The notes under the pieces: generated by a model
The model's database searches: none
Told to the model about the DNA's origin: nothing
The model's input: the letters and a program-made list of their open reading frames with translations, nothing else
Program-made: the position numbers and the translations under genes
Shown: piece by piece, positions 33,656 to 42,285 of the stretch
Numbering within the stretch: position 1 is the first letter of the stretch
Layout of the letters: each line of letters starts with the position of its first letter
Assembly (NCBI GenBank): GCA_015067845.1
Contig: SVLT01000001.1
Coordinates: 106,938 to 170,937 of the forward strand
Reading direction: 5' to 3'
Length of the DNA stretch: 64,000 bases
Source: Oscillospiraceae bacterium
Lineage (GTDB): Bacteria > Bacillota > Clostridia > Oscillospirales > Oscillospiraceae

Positions 33656-34459
33656 TCACCCCTTTAATGTGTTGTGGGCATCCTGCACCACAGTGGCTGT
33701 ATCCGGGATAATGCCCGGCTTGTTCTCCAATGTCAGATGTCCCAAAAATTCAATATTACCCTCCGGCCCTTTTACCGGAGAAAAAGTCAATCCCAGAATG
33801 GTAAAGCCCAGCTCGCCCACCGTCTCCACAAAGCTGTCCAGCACTTCCTTGTGTATCTCGGGTTCACGGACAACACCCTTTTTGCCCACTTTTTCCTTGC
33901 CTGCTTCAAACTGAGGCTTGATCAGGCACAGCACCTGTCCTGTGGGCTTCAACAACGTCTTAATGGTGGGCAAAACGATCTTTAAGGAAATGAAGCTCAC
34001 ATCGATTACCGAAAGATCCAAAGGCTCTCCCAAATCTTCCGGAGTTACATAACGGATATTGGTGCGTTCCATCACCACGACACGCTCATCGGAACGGATC
34101 TTCCAGTCCAATTGGCCGTAGCCAACATCGATGGCAAAGACCTTTTTCGCGCCCTGCTGCAAAAGGCAATCGGTAAAGCCGCCTGTGGATGCGCCGGAAT
34201 CGCTGCACACATAACCCTCCGGCTTCACACCAAAGTCACGAAGGGCCTTTTCCAGCTTCAAGCCGCCCCGGCTCACATAGGGACAGGTCACACCGCGAAC
34301 CTCGATCTGTACCGTTTCTTCATAAGCCGTGCCGGGCTTGTCCGCCTTTTGGCCGTTCACATAGACCTGCCCGGCCATAATGATGGCCTGAGCCTTGGAA
34401 CGGGTGTCCGCATACATTTGTTCCGTCAAAAGCACATCCAGGCGCTTTTTAATTTTCAT
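33656..34459 (-). CDS. tlyA: TlyA family rRNA (cytidine-2'-O)-methyltransferase / hemolysin-A-like
   Basis: 267 residues from the ATG at 34459, which has GGAGG eight bases upstream inside the dxs 3' end. An S4 RNA-binding domain (about 1-60; KKRLDVLLTEQMYADTRSKAQ, split by a turn) precedes an FtsJ-like methyltransferase domain with SDSGASTGGFTDCLLQ (about 85-100), VFAIDVGYGQL and DVSFISL. In mycobacteria TlyA methylates 16S C1409 and 23S C1920; in Firmicutes a matching role is assumed. It overlaps dxs by 11 bp. Confidence 0.94.
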   Translation of the reverse strand: MKIKKRLDVLLTEQMYADTRSKAQAIIMAGQVYVNGQKADKPGTAYEETVQIEVRGVTCPYVSRGGLKLEKALRDFGVKPEGYVCSDSGASTGGFTDCLLQQGAKKVFAIDVGYGQLDWKIRSDERVVVMERTNIRYVTPEDLGEPLDLSVIDVSFISLKIVLPTIKTLLKPTGQVLCLIKPQFEAGKEKVGKKGVVREPEIHKEVLDSFVETVGELGFTILGLTFSPVKGPEGNIEFLGHLTLENKPGIIPDTATVVQDAHNTLKG

Positions 34460-36323
34460 TTTCAAGCACCTCCAGAATGGTCTTTGTCATGGAACGGCTG
34501 TCCAAGCCACATTGCTCGTATAATTTACGGATATTGCCATGGGTCACGAAATTGTGACCCAGATCCAAAGCATGGATTTTTAAGTCAGGAAGCTGTTTCA
34601 TCAGTTCCCAACTCAACGCCTCATGGATGCCGGAGCCAGTACAGGTTTCCTCAGCAATCAGCAAATTTCGGCAGGAGTCCAGATGCTCCACGATCTCCCG
34701 GATCGGAAGGGGCGAAACAGTCAACAGTCGCAGAACCTTAACTTCCACGCCCTGCTGCGCCAACGCCTCCGCGGATTTCATAGCTTCGTTGGTCAGCGTA
34801 CCGTAGGTCAGGATCACTGCGTCCTTACCCCGGCGATGGCAATGCACACCCTTGCCGGGCTCAAAATTGGATCTGGCAATTTCGCCGTCACCACCCCGGG
34901 GATAGCGTACAGCCACAGGGCCGGTGCAGTCCTTGACCGCCCAGCGGAGCATATCCTTAAGTTCTTCGCAGCTTGCCGGACACCAAATTTGCATTCCGGG
35001 AATTTGACGCAGGAAACCCACATCAAAAGCGCCGTGGTGGGTCTCGCCGTCCTCGCCGACCAGGCCGGCGCGGTCAACAGCCAGCACAACATGGAGATTC
35101 AGCATGGCGATATCCTGCATGATCTGATCAAAGGAGCGCTGCAAAAATGTGGAATACAGAGCCAAAACCGGCACCATACCCTGCTTTGCCAAGCCGCCGG
35201 CCATAGATGCGGCGTGTTCTTCCGCAATACCCACATCAAACAGCCTGTCCGGATACTTTTCCTTAAAATTCAAAAGGCCTGTTCCGGTAGGCATAGCAGC
35301 CGTAATGGCGCAGATGCGCTTATCCTCCGCCGCCAGATCCAGCATGGTATCGCCAAAGGCGTCGGAAAATGTATAACTCTTGGAGCCTAGGGACTCGCCA
35401 GACACGGGGTTGAATTTGCCAACACCGTGGAATTTGGAAGGCTTTTCCGCCGCCGGCAGATAACCGCAGCCCTTTTGTGTAAAAACATGAAGCAAAACAG
35501 GACATTTCATCTCTTTTGCAACCCGAATCACACGAATCAGCTCATTGACATCGTGCCCGTCCACAGGTCCAAGGTAGGTCAGACCCATATTTTCAAACAT
35601 CGTGGTAGGCAACACAGAACGCCGCACCCAGGATTTTACATGGCTGGTGGCAGTATAGACAGCCTTACCGCCGGGAATTTTTCTCAGCGCATCCCGGTAA
35701 TGCTGCTTCATGCCCAGATACCGCTCTTTTGTGCGCAGCTGGGAAAGGTGACGGGACATGCCGCCCACATTCCGATCAATGGACATCTCATTGTCGTTGA
35801 GGATCACAAGCAGCGGCTCTTTGCTGTCAGCCAAGTCATTGAGGCCCTCGTAGGCCATGCCGCCGGTTGCAGAACCGTCACCGATGAGAGCTACCACATC
35901 GTAATCTTCCTTTAACAGCGTTCTTGCACGGGCCATCCCCAGAGCAATGGACACCGAGCTGGAAGCATGACCGGCAACGAAGGCATCAGTCTGGCTTTCA
36001 GAGGGTTTCGGAAAACCGGCAATGCCGCCAAATTGCCGCAAACCGTCAAAATCCGCCTGGCGGCCAGTCAGCAGCTTATGCACATAAGACTGATGACCCA
36101 CATCAAACACCAAGCGGTCTTTCACGGTATCATAGACAGTTTCCAGAGCGACGGTCAACTCAACAACGCCAAGGTTGGAGGCCAGATGGCCACCGGTCTT
36201 GGCGACATGTTCGACCAAAAACGCCCGTATCTCGCGGCACAGATCTGCTCTCTGGGCTTCATCCAAGTGGCGCAGATCCTGATGGCCGTTGATTTTCTCT
36301 AATATACTCAAAATTTGACACAA
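34449..36323 (-). CDS. dxs: 1-deoxy-D-xylulose-5-phosphate synthase
   Basis: 624 residues. It is the first enzyme of the MEP isoprenoid pathway (pyruvate + glyceraldehyde-3-phosphate). ThDP-binding is seen in VALIGDGSATGGMAYEGLND (about 144-163), VGHQSYVHK early on, and the acid residue region DVGIAEEHAAS (about 365-375). No ATG is present. The best start is TTG at 36323, two bases after the oapA stop, or TTG at 36311 with a better AAGG spacing. Between oapA and tlyA, this is the usual OLE-RNA neighbourhood. Confidence 0.96.
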   Translation of the reverse strand: MCQILSILEKINGHQDLRHLDEAQRADLCREIRAFLVEHVAKTGGHLASNLGVVELTVALETVYDTVKDRLVFDVGHQSYVHKLLTGRQADFDGLRQFGGIAGFPKPSESQTDAFVAGHASSSVSIALGMARARTLLKEDYDVVALIGDGSATGGMAYEGLNDLADSKEPLLVILNDNEMSIDRNVGGMSRHLSQLRTKERYLGMKQHYRDALRKIPGGKAVYTATSHVKSWVRRSVLPTTMFENMGLTYLGPVDGHDVNELIRVIRVAKEMKCPVLLHVFTQKGCGYLPAAEKPSKFHGVGKFNPVSGESLGSKSYTFSDAFGDTMLDLAAEDKRICAITAAMPTGTGLLNFKEKYPDRLFDVGIAEEHAASMAGGLAKQGMVPVLALYSTFLQRSFDQIMQDIAMLNLHVVLAVDRAGLVGEDGETHHGAFDVGFLRQIPGMQIWCPASCEELKDMLRWAVKDCTGPVAVRYPRGGDGEIARSNFEPGKGVHCHRRGKDAVILTYGTLTNEAMKSAEALAQQGVEVKVLRLLTVSPLPIREIVEHLDSCRNLLIAEETCTGSGIHEALSWELMKQLPDLKIHALDLGHNFVTHGNIRKLYEQCGLDSRSMTKTILEVLENEN

Positions 36324-36325
36324 CC

Positions 36326-36910
36326 TTATTTTTTGCTTTTCGCAGGTTTTTCCCCCTTGTGGAAAACAGCAATGACCTTACCTGCAAAATGGACAATTGA
36401 AGTAGAAGAATTCACTGCGAAGGTCTTGCCGATAGCCTTGCCACCCACAGTCAGACCGGATACACAGGCGGACATAAGAAGACCCACCATCGTCGGCCAG
36501 GAAAACTCAAAACGCACCAACAGCCGCGCCGCAATGGTAGCAGCTGCTGTACCGGAAACAACGCCGCAGATGTCGCCGATGACATCGTTGCAGATGGAGC
36601 TGGCACGCTCTGCGTTGCGAAGCAGCCGAATGGCCTCCAACGCGCCGGGCACTTTCCTCGATGCCATGGAATGAAACGGTGCTTCATCCGCAGCGGTAAC
36701 AGCAACACCCAAGATATCAAAGAAAATACCGATCAAAACGATAATCAGCAGAATTACAAACGAAACGGCAATGCCGTTGTTACTCATGATCTCCTCAGAG
36801 ATCAGCGTGATCACGCCGCTCACAAAAATTGTCACCAAGAAAATGGTGACAACCCACCGTATGGTTTTGATTCTTTCTCGCCTGGCACTACTTGGGTCTG
36901 ACTTTGACAC
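36326..36910 (-). CDS. oapA: OapA-like membrane protein (OLE-RNA-associated, DUF21/CorB-like)
   Basis: 194 residues from a GTG at 36910 with AAAGGAG eight bases upstream. A basic N-terminus (RRERIKTIRW) and basic C-terminus (KGEKPAKSKK) flank about four membrane helices (18-38, 47-68, and two at about 110-160). Proteins of this kind are often annotated as Mg2+/Co2+ transporter CorB-like. In OLE-containing Firmicutes, OapA is encoded right after the OLE RNA and before dxs and binds the RNA at the membrane. The position and layout here match. Assignment to OapA is by context and general features, not by alignment. Confidence 0.75.
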   Translation of the reverse strand: MSKSDPSSARRERIKTIRWVVTIFLVTIFVSGVITLISEEIMSNNGIAVSFVILLIIVLIGIFFDILGVAVTAADEAPFHSMASRKVPGALEAIRLLRNAERASSICNDVIGDICGVVSGTAAATIAARLLVRFEFSWPTMVGLLMSACVSGLTVGGKAIGKTFAVNSSTSIVHFAGKVIAVFHKGEKPAKSKK

Positions 36911-36934
36911 AGGAATTTCTCCTTTATTTTTAAT

Positions 36935-37553
36935 AAAATGACGGCGGCAAACAGGATAAATCTTACGGCTTAGGTCGGGTTGGATTTCCCCAGACAGAAC
37001 CTGCCGTTGCCGAACAGGCCGTTTCCGTTTGATCCGTCAGTCTATGTGTCACCAACATAGATACCCGATTGCCACTTAGTCCGTACTGTAATCCCCTGTC
37101 TGCCCATTACGACAGCCTAGGTGATTTCCACGGCAGAATACACCATAGTCTTAGCCTCTTTTGCAAGGATGATTTCCAGAGGCGATATCGGCAGTCAATG
37201 TGGCCACAATGACCGGCCGCATGATCCTCTTTCCCAACATACTCACTCAAGGCAGGCTACACTGCACGCAGCAACACGATTCTGTGCACCGCTTTGCAGG
37301 TTCATACCAGGCCCGTACGCGAGGTAGGCTTCCCACCCGGGAGTTCCCGTTCCCCGTCGCACAAAACCAGGTCTCCACGGAAGCCGGGTCGTATGCTCCA
37401 TGCCATTGGAGCGCGCCCGGGATCCTTAACCCCCAGCATCCACCCTAAACTGGGCGTAAAAAGCAGACACCAGGGACTTCATCGATGTGCCCTTCAAAGG
37501 ATTTTTAGGCCCTTCCTGGAAAATGGCTATTCCGACTAGGATACTGCGCCGTC
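36935..37553 (-). ncRNA. ole: probable OLE RNA (ornate large extremophilic RNA)
   Basis: About 620 bases without a real gene lie directly upstream of oapA-dxs, close to the usual OLE size of about 0.6 kb. They have their own promoter (37561-37589), are rich in GC hairpins, and contain conserved-looking blocks such as GGATCATGCGGCCGGTCATT read on the minus strand near 37215-37234. The gene order OLE-oapA-dxs-tlyA-nadK-argR-recN is that of known OLE loci. OLE forms membrane ribonucleoprotein complexes linked to stress and Mg2+ homeostasis. A covariance-model search was not possible; ends are approximate. Confidence 0.78.
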
Positions 37554-37560
37554 GCAATGA

Positions 37561-37589
37561 ATAATAGCATATAATTTGTGAATATACAA
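37561..37589 (-). promoter_or_regulatory. promoter of the OLE RNA-oapA-dxs operon
   Basis: TTGTAT (37589-37584), 17 bases, TATTAT (37566-37561) on the minus strand. The predicted start is about 37553. Confidence 0.65.
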
Positions 37590-37738
37590 GTATTTTTTCA
37601 TAAAATACAGTAATATTTATAATTCTTCCTATTTTTTGGATATTCATTCCGCTGCAATGAATTTCCCCCATCGTCTGCACACGAATAATATCAAGCAACA
37701 CTTGATATTTTCTGCAAATTTTTTCAATAAAGTCTTGG

Positions 37739-37767
37739 TTGACCTTACCTCGCAAAAATGCAATAAT
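37739..37767 (+). promoter_or_regulatory. probable promoter of the GH3-nagA-kinase operon
   Basis: TTGACC (37739-37744), 17 bases, AATAAT (37762-37767). The -10 box is weak. Confidence 0.45.
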
Positions 37768-37820
37768 AGAGTTGTGCATATCTCATTGAAATGTAACCAA
37801 GGAAAGGTGGACGAATTTAT

Positions 37821-39425
37821 ATGCTGCGCGTAGAAGAAATGACACCGGAACAAAAGCTGGGCTTCGTGATCTGCGCCAAAACAACAAGCGAGGATAATAC
37901 CCAATTTTTCTTTGAACTGCTTGAAAAGAATGCAGGCTGCTGTGTTCAGGTCCCTGTTAATGATTGTGCCAAAGGGCTGATTGAACAATATCGCTCCAAG
38001 GTCGATTACCCCATTCTTGTTGTTAACGACATGGAAGAGGGTTATGTAAATTCCAGCGTTCCCAGACTGCCCATGTGCACACTGGGTGCAGCAAATAATC
38101 CCGAATATACCAAAGCCTTTGCAGCTATCCTTGCCAAGCAGGCCCGGGAAGATGGTTTTTCCGGCTGCTGGGGTCCTGTGATTGACTTGGCATATACCGC
38201 GAATTGCCCCTTCGGAAACACCCGTGTTATCTCCGATTCTGCAGAAGGTATGATGCCCTTCGCACGGGATATTCTGTCTGTCTTCAAGTCCTATCATTTT
38301 CAAGGCTGTGCCAAGCACTATCCCGGCGGCCCCGGCGCACCTGACACACCCAGTCAGTCAGACGAAGGTTCCGTAGATAACCATATCGCCCCCACCGCAA
38401 GCCGTGTTTCCGAGGCGGTTTTGAGAAAGCATATCCGTGAAACCTATCTTACCCTCTGGAATGAGGGTCTCATGCCCAGCATCATGGTTTCTCATACGGA
38501 TTTTCCCAACATCGATCCAGTATACCCGGCATCCATTTCCAAGAAGATCATCGGCATGCTCCGGGACGAAGGATACGACGGCCTGATCTACACCGATTCC
38601 TTTTCCATGCTGTCCATTCGTCAGCGTTTTGGTTCTGCTAATGCAATGGTCGCAGCACTAAACGCCGGTGTGGACGTGATTTTGCCTAACAATAACGTCC
38701 CAGCACGGGAAAACTATCAGATGCTCGTGGATGCCTATTACGCCGGCCAGATCGACGAAAATATGCTGAACAATGCAGTGCGCAGAATCATTTCCCTGGC
38801 TCAGTGGTGTGCGGAAGCACCTAAGCACCCCTATTCCATCCCTGAGGATATGGATGGATACGTTCGTAATATTATCCGCGACAGCATTACAGCACAGTGC
38901 GCAGATGGCGTTTCGCCTGCGGTAGACCCCGACGAAAAGCGTCTCTTTGTAGTTTTGGAGCGTATGCGTGTTCCCTCCACTGACGGCTTGAACGAAGTCA
39001 CTTTGGAGAATACTTATGACGAAAATCGTGTAATCAAGGCCATAAAGGCCAATTTCCATAATGCAGAAATCGTAACCACACCGGAATATCCTTGGAGCAC
39101 CGATACCCACAAGGTGATGCAAGCCGTCGTACGGCACGAAAAGTGCATAGTAGTCACCTTCTCCTCCGGCCAGGCATTCCTTGGTGTAGATTGTCTGACC
39201 CGTCGAACAGAGGCCATGATCAAAGCCATTGCTCTAGGCGGAAAATTGGAGGGCATTGTTCACATTGGCAATCCCTTTGCGCTGAACACGATCCCCTACT
39301 GTGATCGCAAGCTGCTGGGCTACCGCACAGCCGAAGCACAGGACTATATTTTTGAAGTGCTGGCCGGCAAATATCCTGCACGGGGTGTAATGCCCTTCCC
39401 GAAACTTCAAAAAAGTAAAATCTGA
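37821..39425 (+). CDS. GH3 family beta-N-acetylhexosaminidase-like protein (NagZ-like), copy 1
   Basis: 534 residues with GGAAAGG upstream, no signal peptide, so cytoplasmic. The GH3 barrel shows CAKHYPGGPG (about 170-179), a NagZ-type D-x-H in VDNH (about 194) and the nucleophile Asp in YTDSFSM (about 258). A C-terminal second domain (about 370-534) has the GH3_C pattern (VVTFSSGQAFL, IVHIGNPFALN). Together with the nagA and GlcNAc-kinase genes that follow within 10 bp, it should release GlcNAc from internalised glycans or muropeptides. It is clearly paralogous to the gene at 51148. Confidence 0.88.
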   Translation: MLRVEEMTPEQKLGFVICAKTTSEDNTQFFFELLEKNAGCCVQVPVNDCAKGLIEQYRSKVDYPILVVNDMEEGYVNSSVPRLPMCTLGAANNPEYTKAFAAILAKQAREDGFSGCWGPVIDLAYTANCPFGNTRVISDSAEGMMPFARDILSVFKSYHFQGCAKHYPGGPGAPDTPSQSDEGSVDNHIAPTASRVSEAVLRKHIRETYLTLWNEGLMPSIMVSHTDFPNIDPVYPASISKKIIGMLRDEGYDGLIYTDSFSMLSIRQRFGSANAMVAALNAGVDVILPNNNVPARENYQMLVDAYYAGQIDENMLNNAVRRIISLAQWCAEAPKHPYSIPEDMDGYVRNIIRDSITAQCADGVSPAVDPDEKRLFVVLERMRVPSTDGLNEVTLENTYDENRVIKAIKANFHNAEIVTTPEYPWSTDTHKVMQAVVRHEKCIVVTFSSGQAFLGVDCLTRRTEAMIKAIALGGKLEGIVHIGNPFALNTIPYCDRKLLGYRTAEAQDYIFEVLAGKYPARGVMPFPKLQKSKI

Positions 39426-39434
39426 GGGTGCAAC

Positions 39435-40589
39435 ATGATAACGAAGATTATAAACGGCAAGGTAATTTCGCCCGATTTCAGCGGTTTTTGCGAAAGGGAT
39501 CTGTGGATCAAGGATGGAAAAATCGTTGAACCCTGCGAAACTGCGGACAAGATTATCGACGCACAAGGAAGCTATGTTCTGCCCGGTTTGATCGACATAC
39601 ACAACCACGGATCCAATGGCGATTCCTACTCCTACAATTCCAATTACGATAACATTCTTGAATACTGCGCCGGTCAGGGCATCACGGGTGTTCTAGCAAC
39701 TTCCGAGACCTATCCCAGGGATACCATGCTGAAAATCATTCGCAAGATGGCTCGTCTTACCAAGGAACGGTGCAAGGGTGCAACTATTTGGGGCATCCAC
39801 CTGGAAGGACCGTTTATTTCCTCCGGTAAATCCGGTGCCATGCCCGGCTCATCCGATGACGCATCCACTGTTGCACTATTTGAGGAATTTGTCGCAGCTG
39901 GTGACGGTCTTGTCAAAGTAATGACTCTTGCACCGGAACGGGAAAACGCCTTGGATATCATCCGCAGAGGTGCTGAAATGGGCATCCGTATGTCCTTTGC
40001 CCATACTCTTGCCACCTATGAGGAAACCATGACAGGCATCGCAGCTGGTGCAACAGGAGCGACCCACACCTTTAACGCCATGCCGCCCTTGGTACACCGC
40101 GCTCCCGGAGTATTGGGTGCAGTTTTGACAGAACCCACTGTTACCTGCGAAGCAATCTGCGACTTTGTTCACCTTGCCCCTGCCACGGTAAAACTGATCT
40201 ATGCAGCCAAGGGCGTAGATGGAATGATCATGGTCAGCGATGCCGGGCCTCAGACGGGCCTTTCAAATGGAGATTACCTTTTCGGCACAAATCTGTATGT
40301 TACAGTCAAGACAACAGATAACAAACGACTTTGCACCGTCACAGGTAAAGACACCATCGCCGGAAGCATGTATAATTTGGCTGACGGTGCAAGAAACATG
40401 ATCATGCTGGGGATACCCATGACCCATGTTTCCAAAATGGCATCCTATAATCCCGCTAAAGCGGCAGGAATTGACCATATTGTGGGCAATCTTGACATTG
40501 GCAAGCAAGCCGATCTGATTTTTGTGGATGAAGCTTTTAACGTGAAACGTATCTTTATTAACGGCAACGAGTTTATTGGAAAAGGATGA
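39435..40589 (+). CDS. nagA: N-acetylglucosamine-6-phosphate deacetylase
   Basis: 384 residues, normal. It converts GlcNAc-6-phosphate to glucosamine-6-phosphate. Metal-site motifs: LIDIHNHGSNGD (about 54-65), HLEGPFIS (about 119-126, Glu ligand), FAHTLAT (His, about 185) and TFNAMPPL with the preceding H (about 206-215), and the catalytic Asp in MVSDAGP (about 267-273). GAGGGTG lies upstream. It is the middle gene of the operon; the next start is 4 bp after its stop. Confidence 0.95.
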   Translation: MITKIINGKVISPDFSGFCERDLWIKDGKIVEPCETADKIIDAQGSYVLPGLIDIHNHGSNGDSYSYNSNYDNILEYCAGQGITGVLATSETYPRDTMLKIIRKMARLTKERCKGATIWGIHLEGPFISSGKSGAMPGSSDDASTVALFEEFVAAGDGLVKVMTLAPERENALDIIRRGAEMGIRMSFAHTLATYEETMTGIAAGATGATHTFNAMPPLVHRAPGVLGAVLTEPTVTCEAICDFVHLAPATVKLIYAAKGVDGMIMVSDAGPQTGLSNGDYLFGTNLYVTVKTTDNKRLCTVTGKDTIAGSMYNLADGARNMIMLGIPMTHVSKMASYNPAKAAGIDHIVGNLDIGKQADLIFVDEAFNVKRIFINGNEFIGKG

Positions 40590-40593
40590 TCGC

Positions 40594-41721
40594 ATGTACC
40601 GTACATTTGATCCCGTAAAATTTGGTAAACGTATTCGCCAATACCGCCTTCTGGCAGGATTAACCCAATCCGCCCTGGCTGAAAGGCTGGGTGTGAGTTC
40701 ACAGGCTATTTCCAGTTGGGAAAACAGTTTGACCATGCCTGATATTGAGAACCTGTACAACCTTGCCCGTTTGTTGCATGTTCCTGTGGACGATCTCCTG
40801 CGCAGTGAGGAATCCCGCACCACTTGGATGATCGGTGTAGATGGCGGCGGCACAAAAACAGAATTTGCCCTTTTTAATTCCGATGGTGAAGTTCTGAAAA
40901 CATTTCGTCTGGGCGGCTCTAACTCATACTGGGTCAGCACTGAGAAGACATTGGAGATTCTCAAAGAAGGTATTGATCAATGTTTGAAGCTCGTACCGGA
41001 AGCCAGAGGAGTTTTTGCAGGCATTGCAGGAGATATGACGGAGCATATTCAAGGCGCGCTGCAAGAAAAATACCCACAGATCAAGCTGTGGGTAGGTTCT
41101 GATAGTATTAATGCATTTCATAGTGCAAATGGCGATTATGCAATGATTTGTGGAACCGGATCCATTCTGATCACTGCTGACGGAGACGGATATCGACGAA
41201 TCGGTGGATGGGGCGCACTGCTGGGCGATTTCGGAAGTGCTTTCAACATTGGCCGTGAAGCCGTGCGGTATGCCTTATCCTACCTGCAGGGAATATACGA
41301 TTCTCCCTATATGCACGATGCCATCGCGCGAAAAATAAAATCCGACAATTTGTGCCGCAGCGCACGGGATTGGACAGCGCCGGACATCGCGGAGTTTTCC
41401 ACATTGGTATTTGAAGGCTATCACGCCGGGATAAAAGAAGCTGCAGATATTTTGCAAAAGGAAATGCGAAATCTGGCAACATTTCTGGATCATGCCTTTC
41501 CCCTGGGCGGAAAATTGCTGCTCTGCGGTGGGGTTATGGAACATAACCACGCAATACTGATACCAATGCTGGAGGAATACTGCACAACCAAATTCGAATA
41601 CATCTTGCCGGAACTCCCCCCGATTTACGGTGCTTGTGTGGCTTGCTGCAGATATATGCAATTGCCTTGTGGAGATAACTTCTCAGAAACCTTCAAGGCA
41701 GATTATCGCAAGCTGAATTAG
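40594..41721 (+). CDS. HTH-XRE fused to BadF/BadG-type N-acetylglucosamine kinase
   Basis: 375 residues from the ATG at 40594. Residues 9-69 are an XRE helix-turn-helix (RIRQYRLLAGLTQSALAERL, VSSQAISSWE). Residues 78-360 are a BadF/BadG/BcrA/BcrD ASKHA domain of the NAGK kind: phosphate-1 loop DGGGTKTE (83-90), AGIAGDM, ICGTGSI (phosphate-2) and LCGGVMEHN (adenosine loop). The phosphate motifs are intact, so it could still phosphorylate GlcNAc. The order GH3-nagA-kinase supplies the missing step between hydrolase and deacetylase. The fusion suggests a kinase that senses its sugar and represses its own operon, as ROK proteins do in a different fold. Confidence 0.88.
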   Translation: MYRTFDPVKFGKRIRQYRLLAGLTQSALAERLGVSSQAISSWENSLTMPDIENLYNLARLLHVPVDDLLRSEESRTTWMIGVDGGGTKTEFALFNSDGEVLKTFRLGGSNSYWVSTEKTLEILKEGIDQCLKLVPEARGVFAGIAGDMTEHIQGALQEKYPQIKLWVGSDSINAFHSANGDYAMICGTGSILITADGDGYRRIGGWGALLGDFGSAFNIGREAVRYALSYLQGIYDSPYMHDAIARKIKSDNLCRSARDWTAPDIAEFSTLVFEGYHAGIKEAADILQKEMRNLATFLDHAFPLGGKLLLCGGVMEHNHAILIPMLEEYCTTKFEYILPELPPIYGACVACCRYMQLPCGDNFSETFKADYRKLN

Positions 41722-42185
41722 GGTGCGTTTGTAAACCAGTCATCCACAATGTCGCTGTGGGTGACAACAATGGAAATATCGCCCAGCTCATCCCGGGAGA
41801 ACCATCGCAGCTCCCGAGATTCTTTACTGATACGCAGTTGCACATTTTCCGGCAACTCCAAACTGAAAACAACGATCACCATCCGCCAGATACTGCCGTC
41901 CCGATAGGCGGCAATGCGCCCCGGCTGACCGTAGACTGCCAATTTTTGAAAACGGTCTTTCGGAATACGAAGCCCGAGTTCTTCCCATGTTTCTCTTGCT
42001 ATGGCCTCCACCGGTTCTTCGTACTTCTTCACGCCACCGCCCACGAGGCCCCATGTATCGGAATCCCGGCGGCGTTCCAAAAGCAGTTTATCGCCACAGG
42101 TAATGATGGCGTTTGCCCCCAGGTGCGCCCGCATGGTAGTCTTGGGCGCATTGGGATCGTTTCGGTAAAACTTTACAATGGACAC
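41718..42185 (-). CDS. NUDIX hydrolase
   Basis: 155 residues. The Nudix box is GGGVKKYEEPVEAIARETWE plus ELGL (about 47-70), complete with the RExxEE metal-binding pattern. The substrate is a nucleoside diphosphate linked to X; a house-cleaning role (oxidised or non-canonical nucleotides) is usual but unproven. Its 3' end overlaps the convergent kinase gene by 4 bp. A repeat half-copy lies between it and dinB. Confidence 0.92.
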   Translation of the reverse strand: MSIVKFYRNDPNAPKTTMRAHLGANAIITCGDKLLLERRRDSDTWGLVGGGVKKYEEPVEAIARETWEELGLRIPKDRFQKLAVYGQPGRIAAYRDGSIWRMVIVVFSLELPENVQLRISKESRELRWFSRDELGDISIVVTHSDIVDDWFTNAP

Positions 42186-42229
42186 GTAGGTACACTTCCT
42201 TTCGCATTAAAGAACAGTCCCGCATCGTT

Positions 42230-42256
42230 GACCTGGGTCATTGGCTCGCAATGACA
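42230..42256. repeat. half copy of the REP-like repeat
   Basis: Matches the right half of the 26608-26705 element in about 24 of 28 positions, ending CTCGCAATGACAT. Confidence 0.55.
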
Positions 42257-42285
42257 TTTTATATGAAATACTGCAAAAAGTCCAT

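Noticed and set aside
36930..37550. Short open frames upstream of oapA
   Set aside because: None has a ribosome site or protein-like composition; the region fits a large structured RNA better.
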